In this document: positions 25,351 to 34,907 of the stretch, piece after piece
How positions within the stretch are numbered: the first letter of the stretch is position 1
Layout of the letters: each line of letters begins with the position of its first letter
NCBI RefSeq assembly: GCF_014333615.1
Contig: NZ_JACSCY010000014.1
Location: 83,981-147,980, forward strand
Source of the DNA: Hymenobacter citatus
GTDB taxonomy: Bacteria > Bacteroidota > Bacteroidia > Cytophagales > Hymenobacteraceae
Length of the DNA stretch: 64,000 nt
Reading direction: 5' to 3'
Notes under the pieces: generated by a model
Told to the model about the DNA's origin: nothing
Seen by the model: only the letters and a program-made list of their open reading frames with translations
Database searches by the model: none
Position numbers and translations under genes: made by a program

Positions 25351-27183
25351 ATGCGTCTGCACCTACTCGACCTGCTCATTATTGCCGCCTACCTACTGTC
25401 CACGGTATTTATTGGCCTGTGGTACCGTAAGAAAGCCCGCGAAAACAAAGACAGCTACCTGCTTGGCGGCAAAAGCTTACCCTGGTACAAATTGGGTCTG
25501 AGCGATGCCTCTGATATGTTCGACATCAGCGGTACCATGTGGATGGTCAGCCTGTGCTTCGTGTATGGCATGAAAAGCATCTGGATTCCGTGGCTCTGGC
25601 CGGTATTCAACCAGGTATTCCTGATGATGTACCTCTCGCGCTGGCTGCGCCGTTCCAACGCCAGCACCGGCGCCGAGTGGCTGGCTACCCGCTTCGGTAC
25701 CCGCGGGCCGGGGGTAGGGGCCTCGCACCAGGTAGTCATTGCCTTCGCCCTGCTGAGCTGCCTGGGCTTTCTGGCCTACGGCTTCGTGGGATTGGGCAAG
25801 TTCATCGAAATATTCGTGCCCTGGGAGCTGGTGCAGGACTATGTGCCGTTTGCCGTGGCCCCGCAATACGTACCGCACGTGTACGGTATTGTGTTCACGC
25901 TGTTTGCCATGTTCTATTCCATTATTGGGGGCATGCACAGCATTGTGCTCGGCGACATCATCAAGTACGCCATCATGACGGTGGCGTGCTTGGCCATTGC
26001 CGTCATTGCCTACCTGGAGCTGCAAGGCAAGACCCTGAATGTGCCGGCCGGTTGGTACGACCCCTTCTTCGGGGCGCGACTCAACCTGGATTGGTCCAAC
26101 ATCATCAGCCAGGTGAATCAGAAAATCGACGAGGACGGCTACTCTTTGTTCGGGGTGTTTTTTATGATGATGGCCTTCAAGGGGGTGTTTGCGTCGTTGG
26201 CTGGCCCGGCGCCGAACTACGACATGCAGAAAATTCTCTCTACCCGCTCGCCCGAGGAAGCCAGCAAAATGAGTGGCTTTGTGTCAATTATTCTGCTACC
26301 CATTCGCTATTCGCTCATCGTGGGGCTCACCATTCTGGGCTTGCTCTACTACAACCAGATGAACCTGGTAGGCCCTACCGGCGTGCTGGATTTCGAGCGT
26401 ATTCTACCCGAAACCATCAACAAATTTCTGCCGGTGGGGCTCATGGGACTGGTGCTCACGGGGCTGCTCGGTGCGTTTATGGGTACGTTTAGCGGCACCG
26501 TAAATGCGGCTCAGGCCTACATCGTTAATGATATCTACCTGAAGTACATCCGCCCGGATGCCACCACCAAGGAGGTTATTTCGCTGAACTACGTGGTGGG
26601 CGTAGTCGTGGTGGCCGTGGGGGTGCTGCTGGGCTTCATTGCCAAAGATGTGAACAGCGTGTTGCAGTGGATTGTGTCGGCGCTGTACGGGGGCTACATT
26701 GCGGCCAACGTGCTGAAATGGCACTGGTGGCGCTTCAACGCCACGGGCTTTTTCTGGGGCATGCTCACGGGTATCGTGTCGGCCCTCATCTTCACGCGCT
26801 TTTTCGAGGGGGTCGAGTTTCTCTACTACTTCCCGGTGCTGTTTGCGTTGTCGCTCACGGGCTCCATTGTGGGTACCTACCTGGCGCCTCCCACCGACGA
26901 AACGGTGCTGAAAACCTTTTACCGCAACGTGCGCCCCTGGGGCTTTTGGGGCCCCATCAACGACCTGGTGGTGGCCGAGGACCCCGCGTTTCAACCCAAC
27001 CGCAACTTCCGTCTGAACATGTTCAACGTGGTGTTGGGCATCATCGCGCAGCTCTGCCTCACCATTTTGCCCATGTACCTGCTGCTTTCCCAGCACGTGC
27101 CCCTGTTGATTACGGTTGCCATTTTAGCCGTGGTGGTGCTGATTCTGAAAAAGACCTGGTGGAACCGCTTGGCCGAATATTAG
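25351..27183 (+). CDS. Sodium:solute symporter (SSS family)
   Basis: 610 residues from the ATG at 25351; in-frame TTG 25285 and ATG 25318 would add a non-hydrophobic lead. The protein has about 14 membrane helices. Family features include DSYLLGGKSLPWYKLGLSDA, which is the conserved glycine-rich turn after helix 1, and GAFMGTFSGTVNAAQAYIVN. It sits at the inner membrane and uses the sodium gradient. Its place ahead of the phosphorylase and epimerase suggests it imports mannobiose or short manno-oligosaccharides into the cytoplasm, which is inference from context. Confidence 0.85.
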   Translation: MRLHLLDLLIIAAYLLSTVFIGLWYRKKARENKDSYLLGGKSLPWYKLGLSDASDMFDISGTMWMVSLCFVYGMKSIWIPWLWPVFNQVFLMMYLSRWLRRSNASTGAEWLATRFGTRGPGVGASHQVVIAFALLSCLGFLAYGFVGLGKFIEIFVPWELVQDYVPFAVAPQYVPHVYGIVFTLFAMFYSIIGGMHSIVLGDIIKYAIMTVACLAIAVIAYLELQGKTLNVPAGWYDPFFGARLNLDWSNIISQVNQKIDEDGYSLFGVFFMMMAFKGVFASLAGPAPNYDMQKILSTRSPEEASKMSGFVSIILLPIRYSLIVGLTILGLLYYNQMNLVGPTGVLDFERILPETINKFLPVGLMGLVLTGLLGAFMGTFSGTVNAAQAYIVNDIYLKYIRPDATTKEVISLNYVVGVVVVAVGVLLGFIAKDVNSVLQWIVSALYGGYIAANVLKWHWWRFNATGFFWGMLTGIVSALIFTRFFEGVEFLYYFPVLFALSLTGSIVGTYLAPPTDETVLKTFYRNVRPWGFWGPINDLVVAEDPAFQPNRNFRLNMFNVVLGIIAQLCLTILPMYLLLSQHVPLLITVAILAVVVLILKKTWWNRLAEY

Positions 27184-27211
27184 GCCAGGCGCATCGGCTG
27201 TCATTTCAGTA

Positions 27212-27234
27212 CCAGAGAAGGCTAAAAAAGCATT
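27212..27234 (+). promoter_or_regulatory. Weak copy of the shared motif upstream of the GH130 gene
   Basis: CCAGAGAAGG-CTAAAAAAGCATT resembles site C (TCAGAGAAGGG-TAAATAGTAT) with several mismatches. It lies in the 238-base gap between the symporter and GH130 genes, so that gap may hold a secondary promoter. Confidence 0.3.
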
Positions 27235-27421
27235 ACCCTGCCCGTGGTAGCCAGCGCTACATTTGAGTTAAACGCCTGTAGGGTAGGGGTAGTGCCGTTT
27301 GATTTTGAGCTGTTGGTTCCCCGCGTAGGCTCGGTGCCAACCCTATGGAAAAGAGCGTGCTATTGCCCCCACCCATCCTATTTCCACCCGTTATTTTCTC
27401 GCTTAACTTTTGTTTTCTGCC

Positions 27422-28645
27422 ATGGAAAACCGCTTCCATCAACGCCGCCACGACCTGGAAAACCTCCACCGCACGCTGCTGACCCGCCCCAACGAAAAGC
27501 AAGGCCTTGGCAATGGCATTATTGACCGTTACCGCTATCCGGTGCTCACGGGGCAGCACGCCCCGCTTTGCTGGCGCTACGATTTCAACCCCGCTACCAA
27601 CCCCTACCTCCTGGAGCGTATAGGGGTGAATGCGGCCTTCAACGTGGGCGCCATCAAGCTCGATGGGAAATACTTGCTGGTAGCTAGGGTGGAAGGGCTG
27701 GACCGCAAATCGTTTTTTGCGGTGGCCGAAAGCCCCAATGGCATCGATAATTTCACCTTCTGGGAGCGGCCCATTACCATGCCCGATACCGACGAACCCG
27801 CTACCAACGTGTACGACATGCGCGTGGTGCAGCACGAGGATGGGTGGATCTACGGCCTGTTTTGTGCCGAGCGCAAGGACCCCGCGGCCCGGCCCGGCGA
27901 CGAGTCGGCGGCGGTAGCGCAGTGCGGCATTGCCCGCACCCGCGACCTAGTGACCTGGGAGCGACTACCCGACCTGCAAACGCCCTCCCCCCAACAGCGC
28001 AACGTGGTGCTGCACCCCGAGTTTGTGCAGGGCAAATATGCGCTCTACACCCGTCCGCAGGACAGCTTTATTGAGGCGGGTGCGGGGGGCGGCATCGGCT
28101 TCGGCCTCGCTGATTCGATGGAAAACGCCGTGGTGCCGCACGAAGGCATCGTGGACCGCAAGCGGTATCATACGGTGTACGAGGCGAAAAACGGCCAGGG
28201 TCCGGCCCCGCTCAAAACCGACAAAGGCTGGCTGCACCTGGCCCACGGCGTACGCAACACGGCCGCTGGTCTGCGCTATGTGCTCTACCTGTTCATGACC
28301 GATTTAGCCCAACCCGACCAGGTAACGCACAAACCCGGCGGCTACTTCCTGGCGCCCGAGGGCGAGGAGCGGGTAGGGGACGTATCGAATGTGGTATTCG
28401 GTAACGGCTGGATCTTGGACGACGACGGCACCGTATTTATCTACTACGCTTCCTCCGACACGCGCACCCACGTGGCTACCTCTACCCTAGACAAGCTGGT
28501 AGATTACGTGCTGCATACGCCCCCCGATGAGTTTACCTCGGCAGCCTCCGTTCGACAGATCAACGAGCTGATTGACAGAAATGTAAAATACCTGGAGCAG
28601 ACGCAGCTAACGAGCGTGCCGTCTTATAACGGGGTAGGAGCATGA
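27422..28645 (+). CDS. 4-O-beta-mannosylglucose phosphorylase, GH130
   Basis: 407 residues from the ATG at 27422. The five-bladed propeller sequence is typical of GH130 subfamily 1, with YRYPVLTGQHAPLCWRYDFN near the start and NVYDMRVVQHEDGWIYGLF, whose Asp fits the catalytic acid. Later come HTVYEAKNGQGPAPLKTDKG and GDVSNVVFGNGWILDDDG. It would convert mannosyl-(1,4)-glucose and phosphate to mannose-1-phosphate and glucose in the cytoplasm; no signal peptide is present. Its stop overlaps the start of the 2-epimerase gene by four bases, the known partner that supplies the substrate. Confidence 0.9.
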   Translation: MENRFHQRRHDLENLHRTLLTRPNEKQGLGNGIIDRYRYPVLTGQHAPLCWRYDFNPATNPYLLERIGVNAAFNVGAIKLDGKYLLVARVEGLDRKSFFAVAESPNGIDNFTFWERPITMPDTDEPATNVYDMRVVQHEDGWIYGLFCAERKDPAARPGDESAAVAQCGIARTRDLVTWERLPDLQTPSPQQRNVVLHPEFVQGKYALYTRPQDSFIEAGAGGGIGFGLADSMENAVVPHEGIVDRKRYHTVYEAKNGQGPAPLKTDKGWLHLAHGVRNTAAGLRYVLYLFMTDLAQPDQVTHKPGGYFLAPEGEERVGDVSNVVFGNGWILDDDGTVFIYYASSDTRTHVATSTLDKLVDYVLHTPPDEFTSAASVRQINELIDRNVKYLEQTQLTSVPSYNGVGA

Positions 28646-29913
28646 GCCAGCCCCTACCCTCTACCTCCCCAGAGCTGCTGCTTGCCTACCAGCGGGAAAT
28701 GGAGGCCGAGCTAGCCCGCATCGCGCAGTTCTGGCTGGAAAAAACCGTGGACCACCAGCACGGTGGCTTTATTGGGCAGATGAGCAGCGCCGGCGAGGTA
28801 GACCCCGCGGCCGGCAAAGGGGGCATTCTGAACGCCCGCATCCTGTGGACGTTTTCGGCCGCCTACCGCTACACCTCCCGTCCCGACTACCGGGAGGCGG
28901 CCACCCGCGCCTTCCGCTACCTGCTCGATTATTTCATGGATGCCGAATATGGCGGTATCTACTGGCTGCTCGACACTCAGGGCCAGCCCCTGAATACCCG
29001 CAAGCAGATCTACGCGTTGGCTTTTGCCCTATATGGGTTAAGTGAATACTACCTGGCCACGCAAAACCAACAGGCCCTAGAAGTTAGCCAGGCGTTGTTT
29101 CAGTGGATTGAGCAGCACAGCTACGATGCCGAGTACGGTGGCTACTTCGAAGCCTTTAGCCGCACGGGGGAGCTACTGGAGGATTTGCGCCTGAGCGAGA
29201 AGGACCACAACGCGCCTAAAACCATGAATACGCACCTGCATATTCTGGAGGCCTACGCCAATCTGTACCGCAGCTGGCCTGATGCCCACCTGGCCGAGCG
29301 CCTGCACGGACTGCTCGCTACCTTCCTTACCCATATCATGGATGCCGAAACGGGCCACTTGCGCCTGTTTTTCGCCCGCGACTGGACGCCTACCGTCGAC
29401 CTGATTTCTTACGGTCACGATATTGAAGCGGCCTGGCTGCTGCTGGAAGCCGCCGAAGTGCTCGGCGACGAGCAGTTGCTACAGCAAGTGAAAACGGCGT
29501 GCCTAGCGCTAACCAATGCCACAGCCGCTGCTCTACTCCCTGACGGCAGCCTCCCGCACGAGCGAAACTGCGAAACCGGCCACCTCGACACCCACCGCGA
29601 ATGGTGGGTGAGTGCGGAGGCCATGGTAGGGTTCCTGAACGCCTACCAGCTTACCCACGAAGCTACGCTGCTGGAGCACTCCTACAAAGCCTGGCAGTTT
29701 GCCCGCCAGCACCTGCTGGACTTCGACCTGGGTGAGTGGCGCTGGGGGGTGTGGGACGACTACCGCCCCATGGCCGACCACGACAAGGCAGGCTTCTGGA
29801 AATGCCCTTACCACAACGCCCGCGCCTGCCTGGAAGTGAGCCGCCGGTGCAAAAATGAATCAATGCGCTACGCCCAAGCCGGCGCCTCGGGGGCCGCTGC
29901 TGCCGCGTTCTAA
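28642..29913 (+). CDS. Cellobiose/mannobiose 2-epimerase (AGE superfamily)
   Basis: 423 residues forming an alpha/alpha barrel. Conserved active-site segments are visible: the WTFSAAYR region, the His in LISYGHDIEAAWLL, the HREWWVSAEAMVGF motif, and the His in DKAGFWKCPYHNARACLEV. It would epimerise the reducing-end residue of mannobiose to give mannosyl-(1,4)-glucose, the substrate of the phosphorylase encoded just upstream. It is cytoplasmic, with no signal peptide. The ATGA overlap shows translational coupling. Confidence 0.9.
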   Translation: MSQPLPSTSPELLLAYQREMEAELARIAQFWLEKTVDHQHGGFIGQMSSAGEVDPAAGKGGILNARILWTFSAAYRYTSRPDYREAATRAFRYLLDYFMDAEYGGIYWLLDTQGQPLNTRKQIYALAFALYGLSEYYLATQNQQALEVSQALFQWIEQHSYDAEYGGYFEAFSRTGELLEDLRLSEKDHNAPKTMNTHLHILEAYANLYRSWPDAHLAERLHGLLATFLTHIMDAETGHLRLFFARDWTPTVDLISYGHDIEAAWLLLEAAEVLGDEQLLQQVKTACLALTNATAAALLPDGSLPHERNCETGHLDTHREWWVSAEAMVGFLNAYQLTHEATLLEHSYKAWQFARQHLLDFDLGEWRWGVWDDYRPMADHDKAGFWKCPYHNARACLEVSRRCKNESMRYAQAGASGAAAAAF

Positions 29914-30025
29914 AAGCGAGTGGAAATACGGTAGCTACCAGCGCACAACGCTTGTTGAGCGGTGGCTTTTGTTGGCACAACGAGTAGGCCTGCAACTTGT
30001 GAATAGCGCTTTAATGGCAAGTAAT

Positions 30026-30070
30026 TGATAAAAAAGTATCATTATCAGAGAAGGGTAAATAGTATGTTTG
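30026..30070 (+). promoter_or_regulatory. Candidate AraC operator and promoter C, upstream of susC
   Basis: TCAGAGAAGGG-TAAATAGTAT at 30045-30065 closely matches operator B. TGATAAAAAAGTAT at 30026-30039 matches the second half of operator A. The motif ends in TATGTTTG at 30063-30070, an exact fit to the Bacteroidetes -7 consensus TAnnTTTG. The susC start codon is 208 bases further on, leaving a long leader. Confidence 0.5.
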
Positions 30071-30197
30071 TATTACCTCTTCGTTAATTAATTATTGCTG
30101 TTTCGCTATCAATAATAATCAGCGAATAGCAGTGAAATAATAGCTATGCGGTACCTATAAGTAGATGTAGCAAGTGTATTGCTGCCGCACTCGAATA

Positions 30198-30225
30198 CAA
30201 TAGTTTTTTTTTAAAAAAACTATTG
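30198..30225 (+). repeat. Perfect palindrome in the susC leader
   Basis: CAATAGTTTTTTT at 30198-30210 and AAAAAAACTATTG at 30213-30225, two bases apart. It lies 53 bases before the susC start codon, inside the predicted untranslated leader. It could end upstream transcripts or control entry into susC. Confidence 0.55.
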
Positions 30226-30278
30226 CTCGCCTGACCCAACTCCCACTCAACTTTTCTTTTACACTTGACACAACGTAT

Positions 30279-33200
30279 ATGAGACAGCGGTACCTTTTTT
30301 CTCTGTTTTGGTTGTTGCTGTTGCCAGCATTTACCTGGGCACAAACGCTGACGGTGCGCGGCGTAGTGAAAGACGCGACAACCGGCGAAGGCCTACCCGG
30401 CGTGACGGTGCTGGTGAAGGGCACCCAAAACGGCACCGCCTCCCAAGCCGACGGCGCCTACTCCATCGCCGTGCCTTCAACCGATGCGGTGCTCACCTTT
30501 TCCTACATCGGCTACCTGCCGCTGGAGCTGCCCGTCGGCGGGAAATCGGTGCTGGATGCCAACCTGAAAGTGGATAACAAGAGCCTGGACGAGGTAGTGG
30601 TGGTCGGCTATGGCACGGTGGCGAAGAGCGACGTGACCGGTTCCGTGTCCTCGCTAAAAGGCAGCGAGCTGAACAAGCAGCCTGCTGCATCTGTCGAACA
30701 ATTATTACAGGGTAAGATTGCAGGTGTACAGGTAGTAATGCCTTCCGGCGAGCCAGGTGCCGATGCCACAGTTCGCATTCGTGGCTCTAGTTCCATCAAC
30801 GGATCCAACAGTCCGCTGCTAGTGGTGGATGGTTTTCCGTGGGGGGATGCCCGAAATCTCAAGCAAATCAATCCCGAGGACATTGCCAGCATTGAGGTGT
30901 TGAAAGATGCTTCCTCGGCGGCTATTTACGGCTCCCGGGGCGCTAACGGCGTTATTCTGATTACCACCAAACGCGGCAAGGCCGGCAAAACCAGCATCAC
31001 GCTGAGCACGCTGAACACCCTTTCGACCCTGCCCAGCAAGCTGGACGTATGGTCGGACCCGGTGGACGTGGCCGTTATCGATAACGAATCGCGCCGCAAT
31101 GCTGGGCTGGCGCCGCTGTTTGTGGGCGAGAATTACCTAGGAACCTACTACCCCTCGGTGGCTGAGTTGCGAGGCGAAGACCCCAACAAACCCGCCTGGC
31201 CCTACCGCACGTACTGGCCCGACGAGGTGTACCGCAACCCCTTCTCGCAGAGCTACACCCTGACCGCCACCGGCGGTACCGACCGCACCAAGTTCTCCAT
31301 GTCTGGCAACTATTACCGCGAGGAAGGCCTGGCCATCAAGAATTACTATGACCGCTACAACGGCCGCCTGAACCTGGAGCAGAAGCTGACCGACAAGCTA
31401 ACGGCCGGCGTCAATCTGATCCTGACCCATACGCAGCGCAACGGGGGTAGCCTTTCCGCCGACCGCTCGCCGGTGTTCCCCATCTATAACCCCGATGGCA
31501 CCTACTTCCGCATCGGCCCGCGCGACTTCGGCAACCCCATTGCCTACGCCAACGAGGTGCTGAATAAGAACAAAACCATTGACGTGCTCGGCACGCTGTT
31601 CGTGAGTTATGATATTACCAAATGGCTGAATTTCCGGACGCAGCTGAGCGATAAGTACGGTAATTCAATTGGCGATGTGTACGAACCGCGCAACGTTACC
31701 AATACCGGGTATCTATATAATGGCTTTGGCGTAATTGATAATTATTCTAGTAATGAATTATTGAACGAAAATTATTTTACCGTCAATAAAAATTTCAATC
31801 AGATTCATAATCTGAATATTGTCGCCGGCTATACCGCGCAGTCATTTAATATCCGCACGTCGCGGCTGGAGGGTAGAGGATTCATCAATGATGCGCTGGA
31901 AAATGAGAACCTCAACACGGCCCTCACGCAGTACACCACCAACGGCCTCACCAAGTCGCTGCTGAACTCCTACATCGGCCGCGTCAACTACTCGCTGCTC
32001 GACCGCTACCTGTTCACCTTTACCAGTCGCGCCGACGGCTCCTCGAAGTTTGGGGCCAACAACAAGTGGGCGTTCTTCCCCTCGGCCGCCGTGGCCTGGA
32101 AGCTGAATGAGGAAGCCTTCTTGCGCGCTGTGCCTACCATTTCGGAAGCAAAGGTGCGCGTGAGCTACGGCCTGACCGGCAACCAGGGCATCAGCCCCTA
32201 CCAGACGCTCGACCGCCTGGGCGCGGGTCGCTACTACACGGGCGGCAGCTTTCAGACCGGCTTCGGCCCCGGCATTTTTGGCTACGATGGCTACAACAAA
32301 ATCTGGGAGGGCGTGCCCAACCCCGATCTGAAGTGGGAAACCACCTCGCAACTCGATGCCGGCCTGGATTTGGGCTTCCTGAACCAGCGCATTACGCTCA
32401 GCGCCGACGTGTACTACAAGCGTACCCGCGACCTGTTGCGCCAGACCTACATCACGCCTTCCTCGGGCTACGACCGCCTGTGGGTGAACGACGGCGTGAT
32501 TGAAAACAAAGGCGTGGAGCTGGGCTTGAACGCCGAAATCCTGAACGGCCCGGTGCAGTGGAGCGTGGGCGGCAATTTCACTCTGAACCGCAACAAACTC
32601 ATTAGCATGGGCGAAGACAACTTCGTGTGGAATGGTAGCAGCATCGAAATGCTGCGCGCGCCGGTGAATGCCTACATCGTGGGCGAGCCCATCAACGTGT
32701 TCTACGGCTACAAAACCAACGGCATCATCCAAACTGTGGAGGAGGGTAGGGCTTCGGGCCTGACCGGCGACATGGCCCGTCCCGGCGAGATTAAATACGT
32801 GGACCTGAACGGCGACGGCGCCGTGAACGATCAGGACCGCACCATCATCGGCAACCCCAACCCCAAGTTTCTCTACAGCCTCAACACCAGCTTGCGCCAC
32901 AAGGGCTTCGACTTATCGGCCCAATTCTACGGCGTGTCGGGCAACGATGTGTTCGACATGCGCAAGTTCTCGCCCAGCCGCCAGCTCCAGCGCTGGACGC
33001 CCGATAACCCGACCAACGACTACCCCAGCGTGAATGCGACCCGCGCCTACTACGGCTCCGATTGGTTTGTGACCAGCGGCTCGTTTATGCGCATCCAGAA
33101 CGTGACGCTGGGCTACAACTTCAAGTCCAACCTGATAAAAGGCTTGGAAACGCTGCGGATCTACTTCTCGGGCAGTAACCTCTACACCTTCACGGGCTTC

Positions 33201-33299
33201 CATAAAGGCTTCGACCCGGAGGTGCCCTACAATGGCCTGCAATACGGGTCCTACCCCCGGCCCCGTGCTCTGTCGGTGGGGGTAAACATTGGAATCTAA
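30279..33299 (+). CDS. SusC-family TonB-dependent outer-membrane transporter (mannan locus)
   Basis: 1006 residues. The signal peptide ends at about residue 21 (FTWAQ). A carboxypeptidase-like domain (TVRGVVKDATTGEGLPGVTV) is followed by the SusC link LDEVVVVGYGTVAKSDVTGS. The plug domain includes VRIRGSSSINGSNSPLLVVD and SIEVLKDASSAAIYGSRGAN, and the remainder is the 22-strand barrel. SusC imports oligosaccharides captured by SusD, driven by TonB. SusD follows 117 bases downstream. The linked epimerase, phosphorylase and GH26 genes point to beta-manno-oligosaccharides as the substrate. Confidence 0.95.
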   Translation: MRQRYLFSLFWLLLLPAFTWAQTLTVRGVVKDATTGEGLPGVTVLVKGTQNGTASQADGAYSIAVPSTDAVLTFSYIGYLPLELPVGGKSVLDANLKVDNKSLDEVVVVGYGTVAKSDVTGSVSSLKGSELNKQPAASVEQLLQGKIAGVQVVMPSGEPGADATVRIRGSSSINGSNSPLLVVDGFPWGDARNLKQINPEDIASIEVLKDASSAAIYGSRGANGVILITTKRGKAGKTSITLSTLNTLSTLPSKLDVWSDPVDVAVIDNESRRNAGLAPLFVGENYLGTYYPSVAELRGEDPNKPAWPYRTYWPDEVYRNPFSQSYTLTATGGTDRTKFSMSGNYYREEGLAIKNYYDRYNGRLNLEQKLTDKLTAGVNLILTHTQRNGGSLSADRSPVFPIYNPDGTYFRIGPRDFGNPIAYANEVLNKNKTIDVLGTLFVSYDITKWLNFRTQLSDKYGNSIGDVYEPRNVTNTGYLYNGFGVIDNYSSNELLNENYFTVNKNFNQIHNLNIVAGYTAQSFNIRTSRLEGRGFINDALENENLNTALTQYTTNGLTKSLLNSYIGRVNYSLLDRYLFTFTSRADGSSKFGANNKWAFFPSAAVAWKLNEEAFLRAVPTISEAKVRVSYGLTGNQGISPYQTLDRLGAGRYYTGGSFQTGFGPGIFGYDGYNKIWEGVPNPDLKWETTSQLDAGLDLGFLNQRITLSADVYYKRTRDLLRQTYITPSSGYDRLWVNDGVIENKGVELGLNAEILNGPVQWSVGGNFTLNRNKLISMGEDNFVWNGSSIEMLRAPVNAYIVGEPINVFYGYKTNGIIQTVEEGRASGLTGDMARPGEIKYVDLNGDGAVNDQDRTIIGNPNPKFLYSLNTSLRHKGFDLSAQFYGVSGNDVFDMRKFSPSRQLQRWTPDNPTNDYPSVNATRAYYGSDWFVTSGSFMRIQNVTLGYNFKSNLIKGLETLRIYFSGSNLYTFTGFHKGFDPEVPYNGLQYGSYPRPRALSVGVNIGI

Positions 33300-33317
33300 G
33301 TATCTGATTGGTTTACA

Positions 33318-33389
33318 GTTGTTTGTTTTTGGTTTTTAGCTGGTAGAGTACCGCTGTAGTTGTGTTTCCAGCAGCCAAAAACAAACAAC
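33318..33389 (+). repeat. Inverted repeat between susC and susD
   Basis: GTTGTTTGTTTTTGG at 33318-33332 pairs perfectly with CCAAAAACAAACAAC at 33375-33389. A 42-base loop contains a further GCTGG/CCAGC pair. The hairpin lies entirely between the susC stop (33299) and the susD ATG (33417), so it could set relative expression or protect mRNA ends. Confidence 0.6.
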
Positions 33390-33416
33390 CGAAACCTAAA
33401 AACCAGCCCCCACCCC

Positions 33417-34895
33417 ATGAAACGCATCACTCAACTGGGCCTGGCCGCGGCCGTCGCGCTGCTGGCAGGCTGCTCGCTCGAGGAAGAGCCCTACGGCTTC
33501 AACTCCACCACCAACTTCTACAAAACGGAGGCCGACGCCAACGCGGCCCTGGTGTACGCTTACGCCATCTTGCCGGAGATTGAGTACTACTCCCGCAACT
33601 TCATTCTGATTACGGAGCTGCCAACCGAAAACATTACCCTGAAGCCCGACGCCGGCGCCAGCAACTTTGAGTTTGACCGCCTGGCCGTGCGCCCCGACAA
33701 CCCGGAGCTGACCACCGCCTGGCGCTACGCCTACATCGGCGTGAACCGCGCCAACGCCGTCATTGCCAACGTGCCAGGCATTACGGAGATGAGCGACGCC
33801 AGCCGTAACCAGCTGGTAGGGGAGGCGCACTTCCTGCGGGCGCTGCACTACTTCAATATCGTGCGGCTGTTTGGGGCCGCCCCCGTGCACACCACGCCCG
33901 TTACGTCGCTGGACCAGACCAGCTCGGCGCGGGCTACCATGCAGGAAATCTATGCCCTGATTACCGACGACCTCAAGAAGAGTATCGAGCTGACCGATGC
34001 CGTGCGCCGCGATGGCCGCGCCAACAAGGTGGCGGCCTGGGGCCTACTGGCCAAGGTGGACCTGACGCTGGCCTCGGGCAAAGCCACTAACTCGCCCGGC
34101 TACGACTTCGTGCCCAATGCCGATGCGCTCTACGCCGAGGCCAAAACCTACGCCGGCAACGTGCTGACCAACAGCGGCAGCTACGGCCTCGACCCCAGCC
34201 TCAAAGCCATTTTCGACGTGGACAAAAAGAACGGGCCCGAGCACATTTTTGATGTGGCTACCGACCGCTCGGGCCTCTCGGAAGGCAACTACTCCAAGCT
34301 GCCGCTGATGTTCATTCCCTACATCGACGGGGCCGTGTTCAAGCTCGCCGACAGCACCAGCGTGCGTTCCGGCTACAATCACTTCGTGACGGAGCCAGCC
34401 CTCTACAACAGCTTTGCGGCGGACGACAAGCGCAAAACCGAGCTGATTCCGAGCCGCGTGTACGTGGGCAACAAGGAAACGGTGCTCAGCATTACCGGCT
34501 ACAGCCGGCCCTTCACCCGCAAGTATCTCGATCCTAAGCAGGTAGGCGAACAGACCAGCGCCAATACCCCTGTGCTGCGCTATTCCGACGTGCTGCTGCT
34601 GTACGCCGAAGCCTGCGGCCCCACGGCGGAGGGCTACGCGGCCGTAAACCGCATCCGGACCCGCGCGGGCCTCGCCAACCTGCAACCCGGCCTGAGCGTG
34701 ACGGCCTTCCGCGACGCCATTCTTCAGGAGCGGGCGTGGGAGCTGGCCTTCGAGGGCAACCGCTTGTTTGACTTGCGCCGCACCCACAAAATGGAAGAAG
34801 TGCTGGTGCAGAAATACGGCAAGACCATTCAGCCCGACAACGCCTACTTCTTCGCCACGCCTACCCGCGAAACCGACCTCAACCCCAACCTCTAA
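33417..34895 (+). CDS. SusD/RagB-family outer-membrane lipoprotein (mannan locus)
   Basis: 492 residues from the ATG at 33417. The lipoprotein signal ends in LLAGC. The TPR-rich SusD fold is recognisable by VGEAHFLRALHYFNIVRLFG and by the C-terminal INR-type RIRTRAGLANLQPG with ILQERAWELAFEGNRLFDLR. It caps the SusC barrel and binds oligosaccharide at the cell surface. The next gene begins 12 bases after its stop. Confidence 0.95.
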   Translation: MKRITQLGLAAAVALLAGCSLEEEPYGFNSTTNFYKTEADANAALVYAYAILPEIEYYSRNFILITELPTENITLKPDAGASNFEFDRLAVRPDNPELTTAWRYAYIGVNRANAVIANVPGITEMSDASRNQLVGEAHFLRALHYFNIVRLFGAAPVHTTPVTSLDQTSSARATMQEIYALITDDLKKSIELTDAVRRDGRANKVAAWGLLAKVDLTLASGKATNSPGYDFVPNADALYAEAKTYAGNVLTNSGSYGLDPSLKAIFDVDKKNGPEHIFDVATDRSGLSEGNYSKLPLMFIPYIDGAVFKLADSTSVRSGYNHFVTEPALYNSFAADDKRKTELIPSRVYVGNKETVLSITGYSRPFTRKYLDPKQVGEQTSANTPVLRYSDVLLLYAEACGPTAEGYAAVNRIRTRAGLANLQPGLSVTAFRDAILQERAWELAFEGNRLFDLRRTHKMEEVLVQKYGKTIQPDNAYFFATPTRETDLNPNL

Positions 34896-34907
34896 CCCAC
34901 CCACGTT

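Noticed and set aside
31842..32900. 352-codon open frame opposite susC
   Set aside because: Antisense to strongly conserved SusC barrel sequence and without recognisable motifs.
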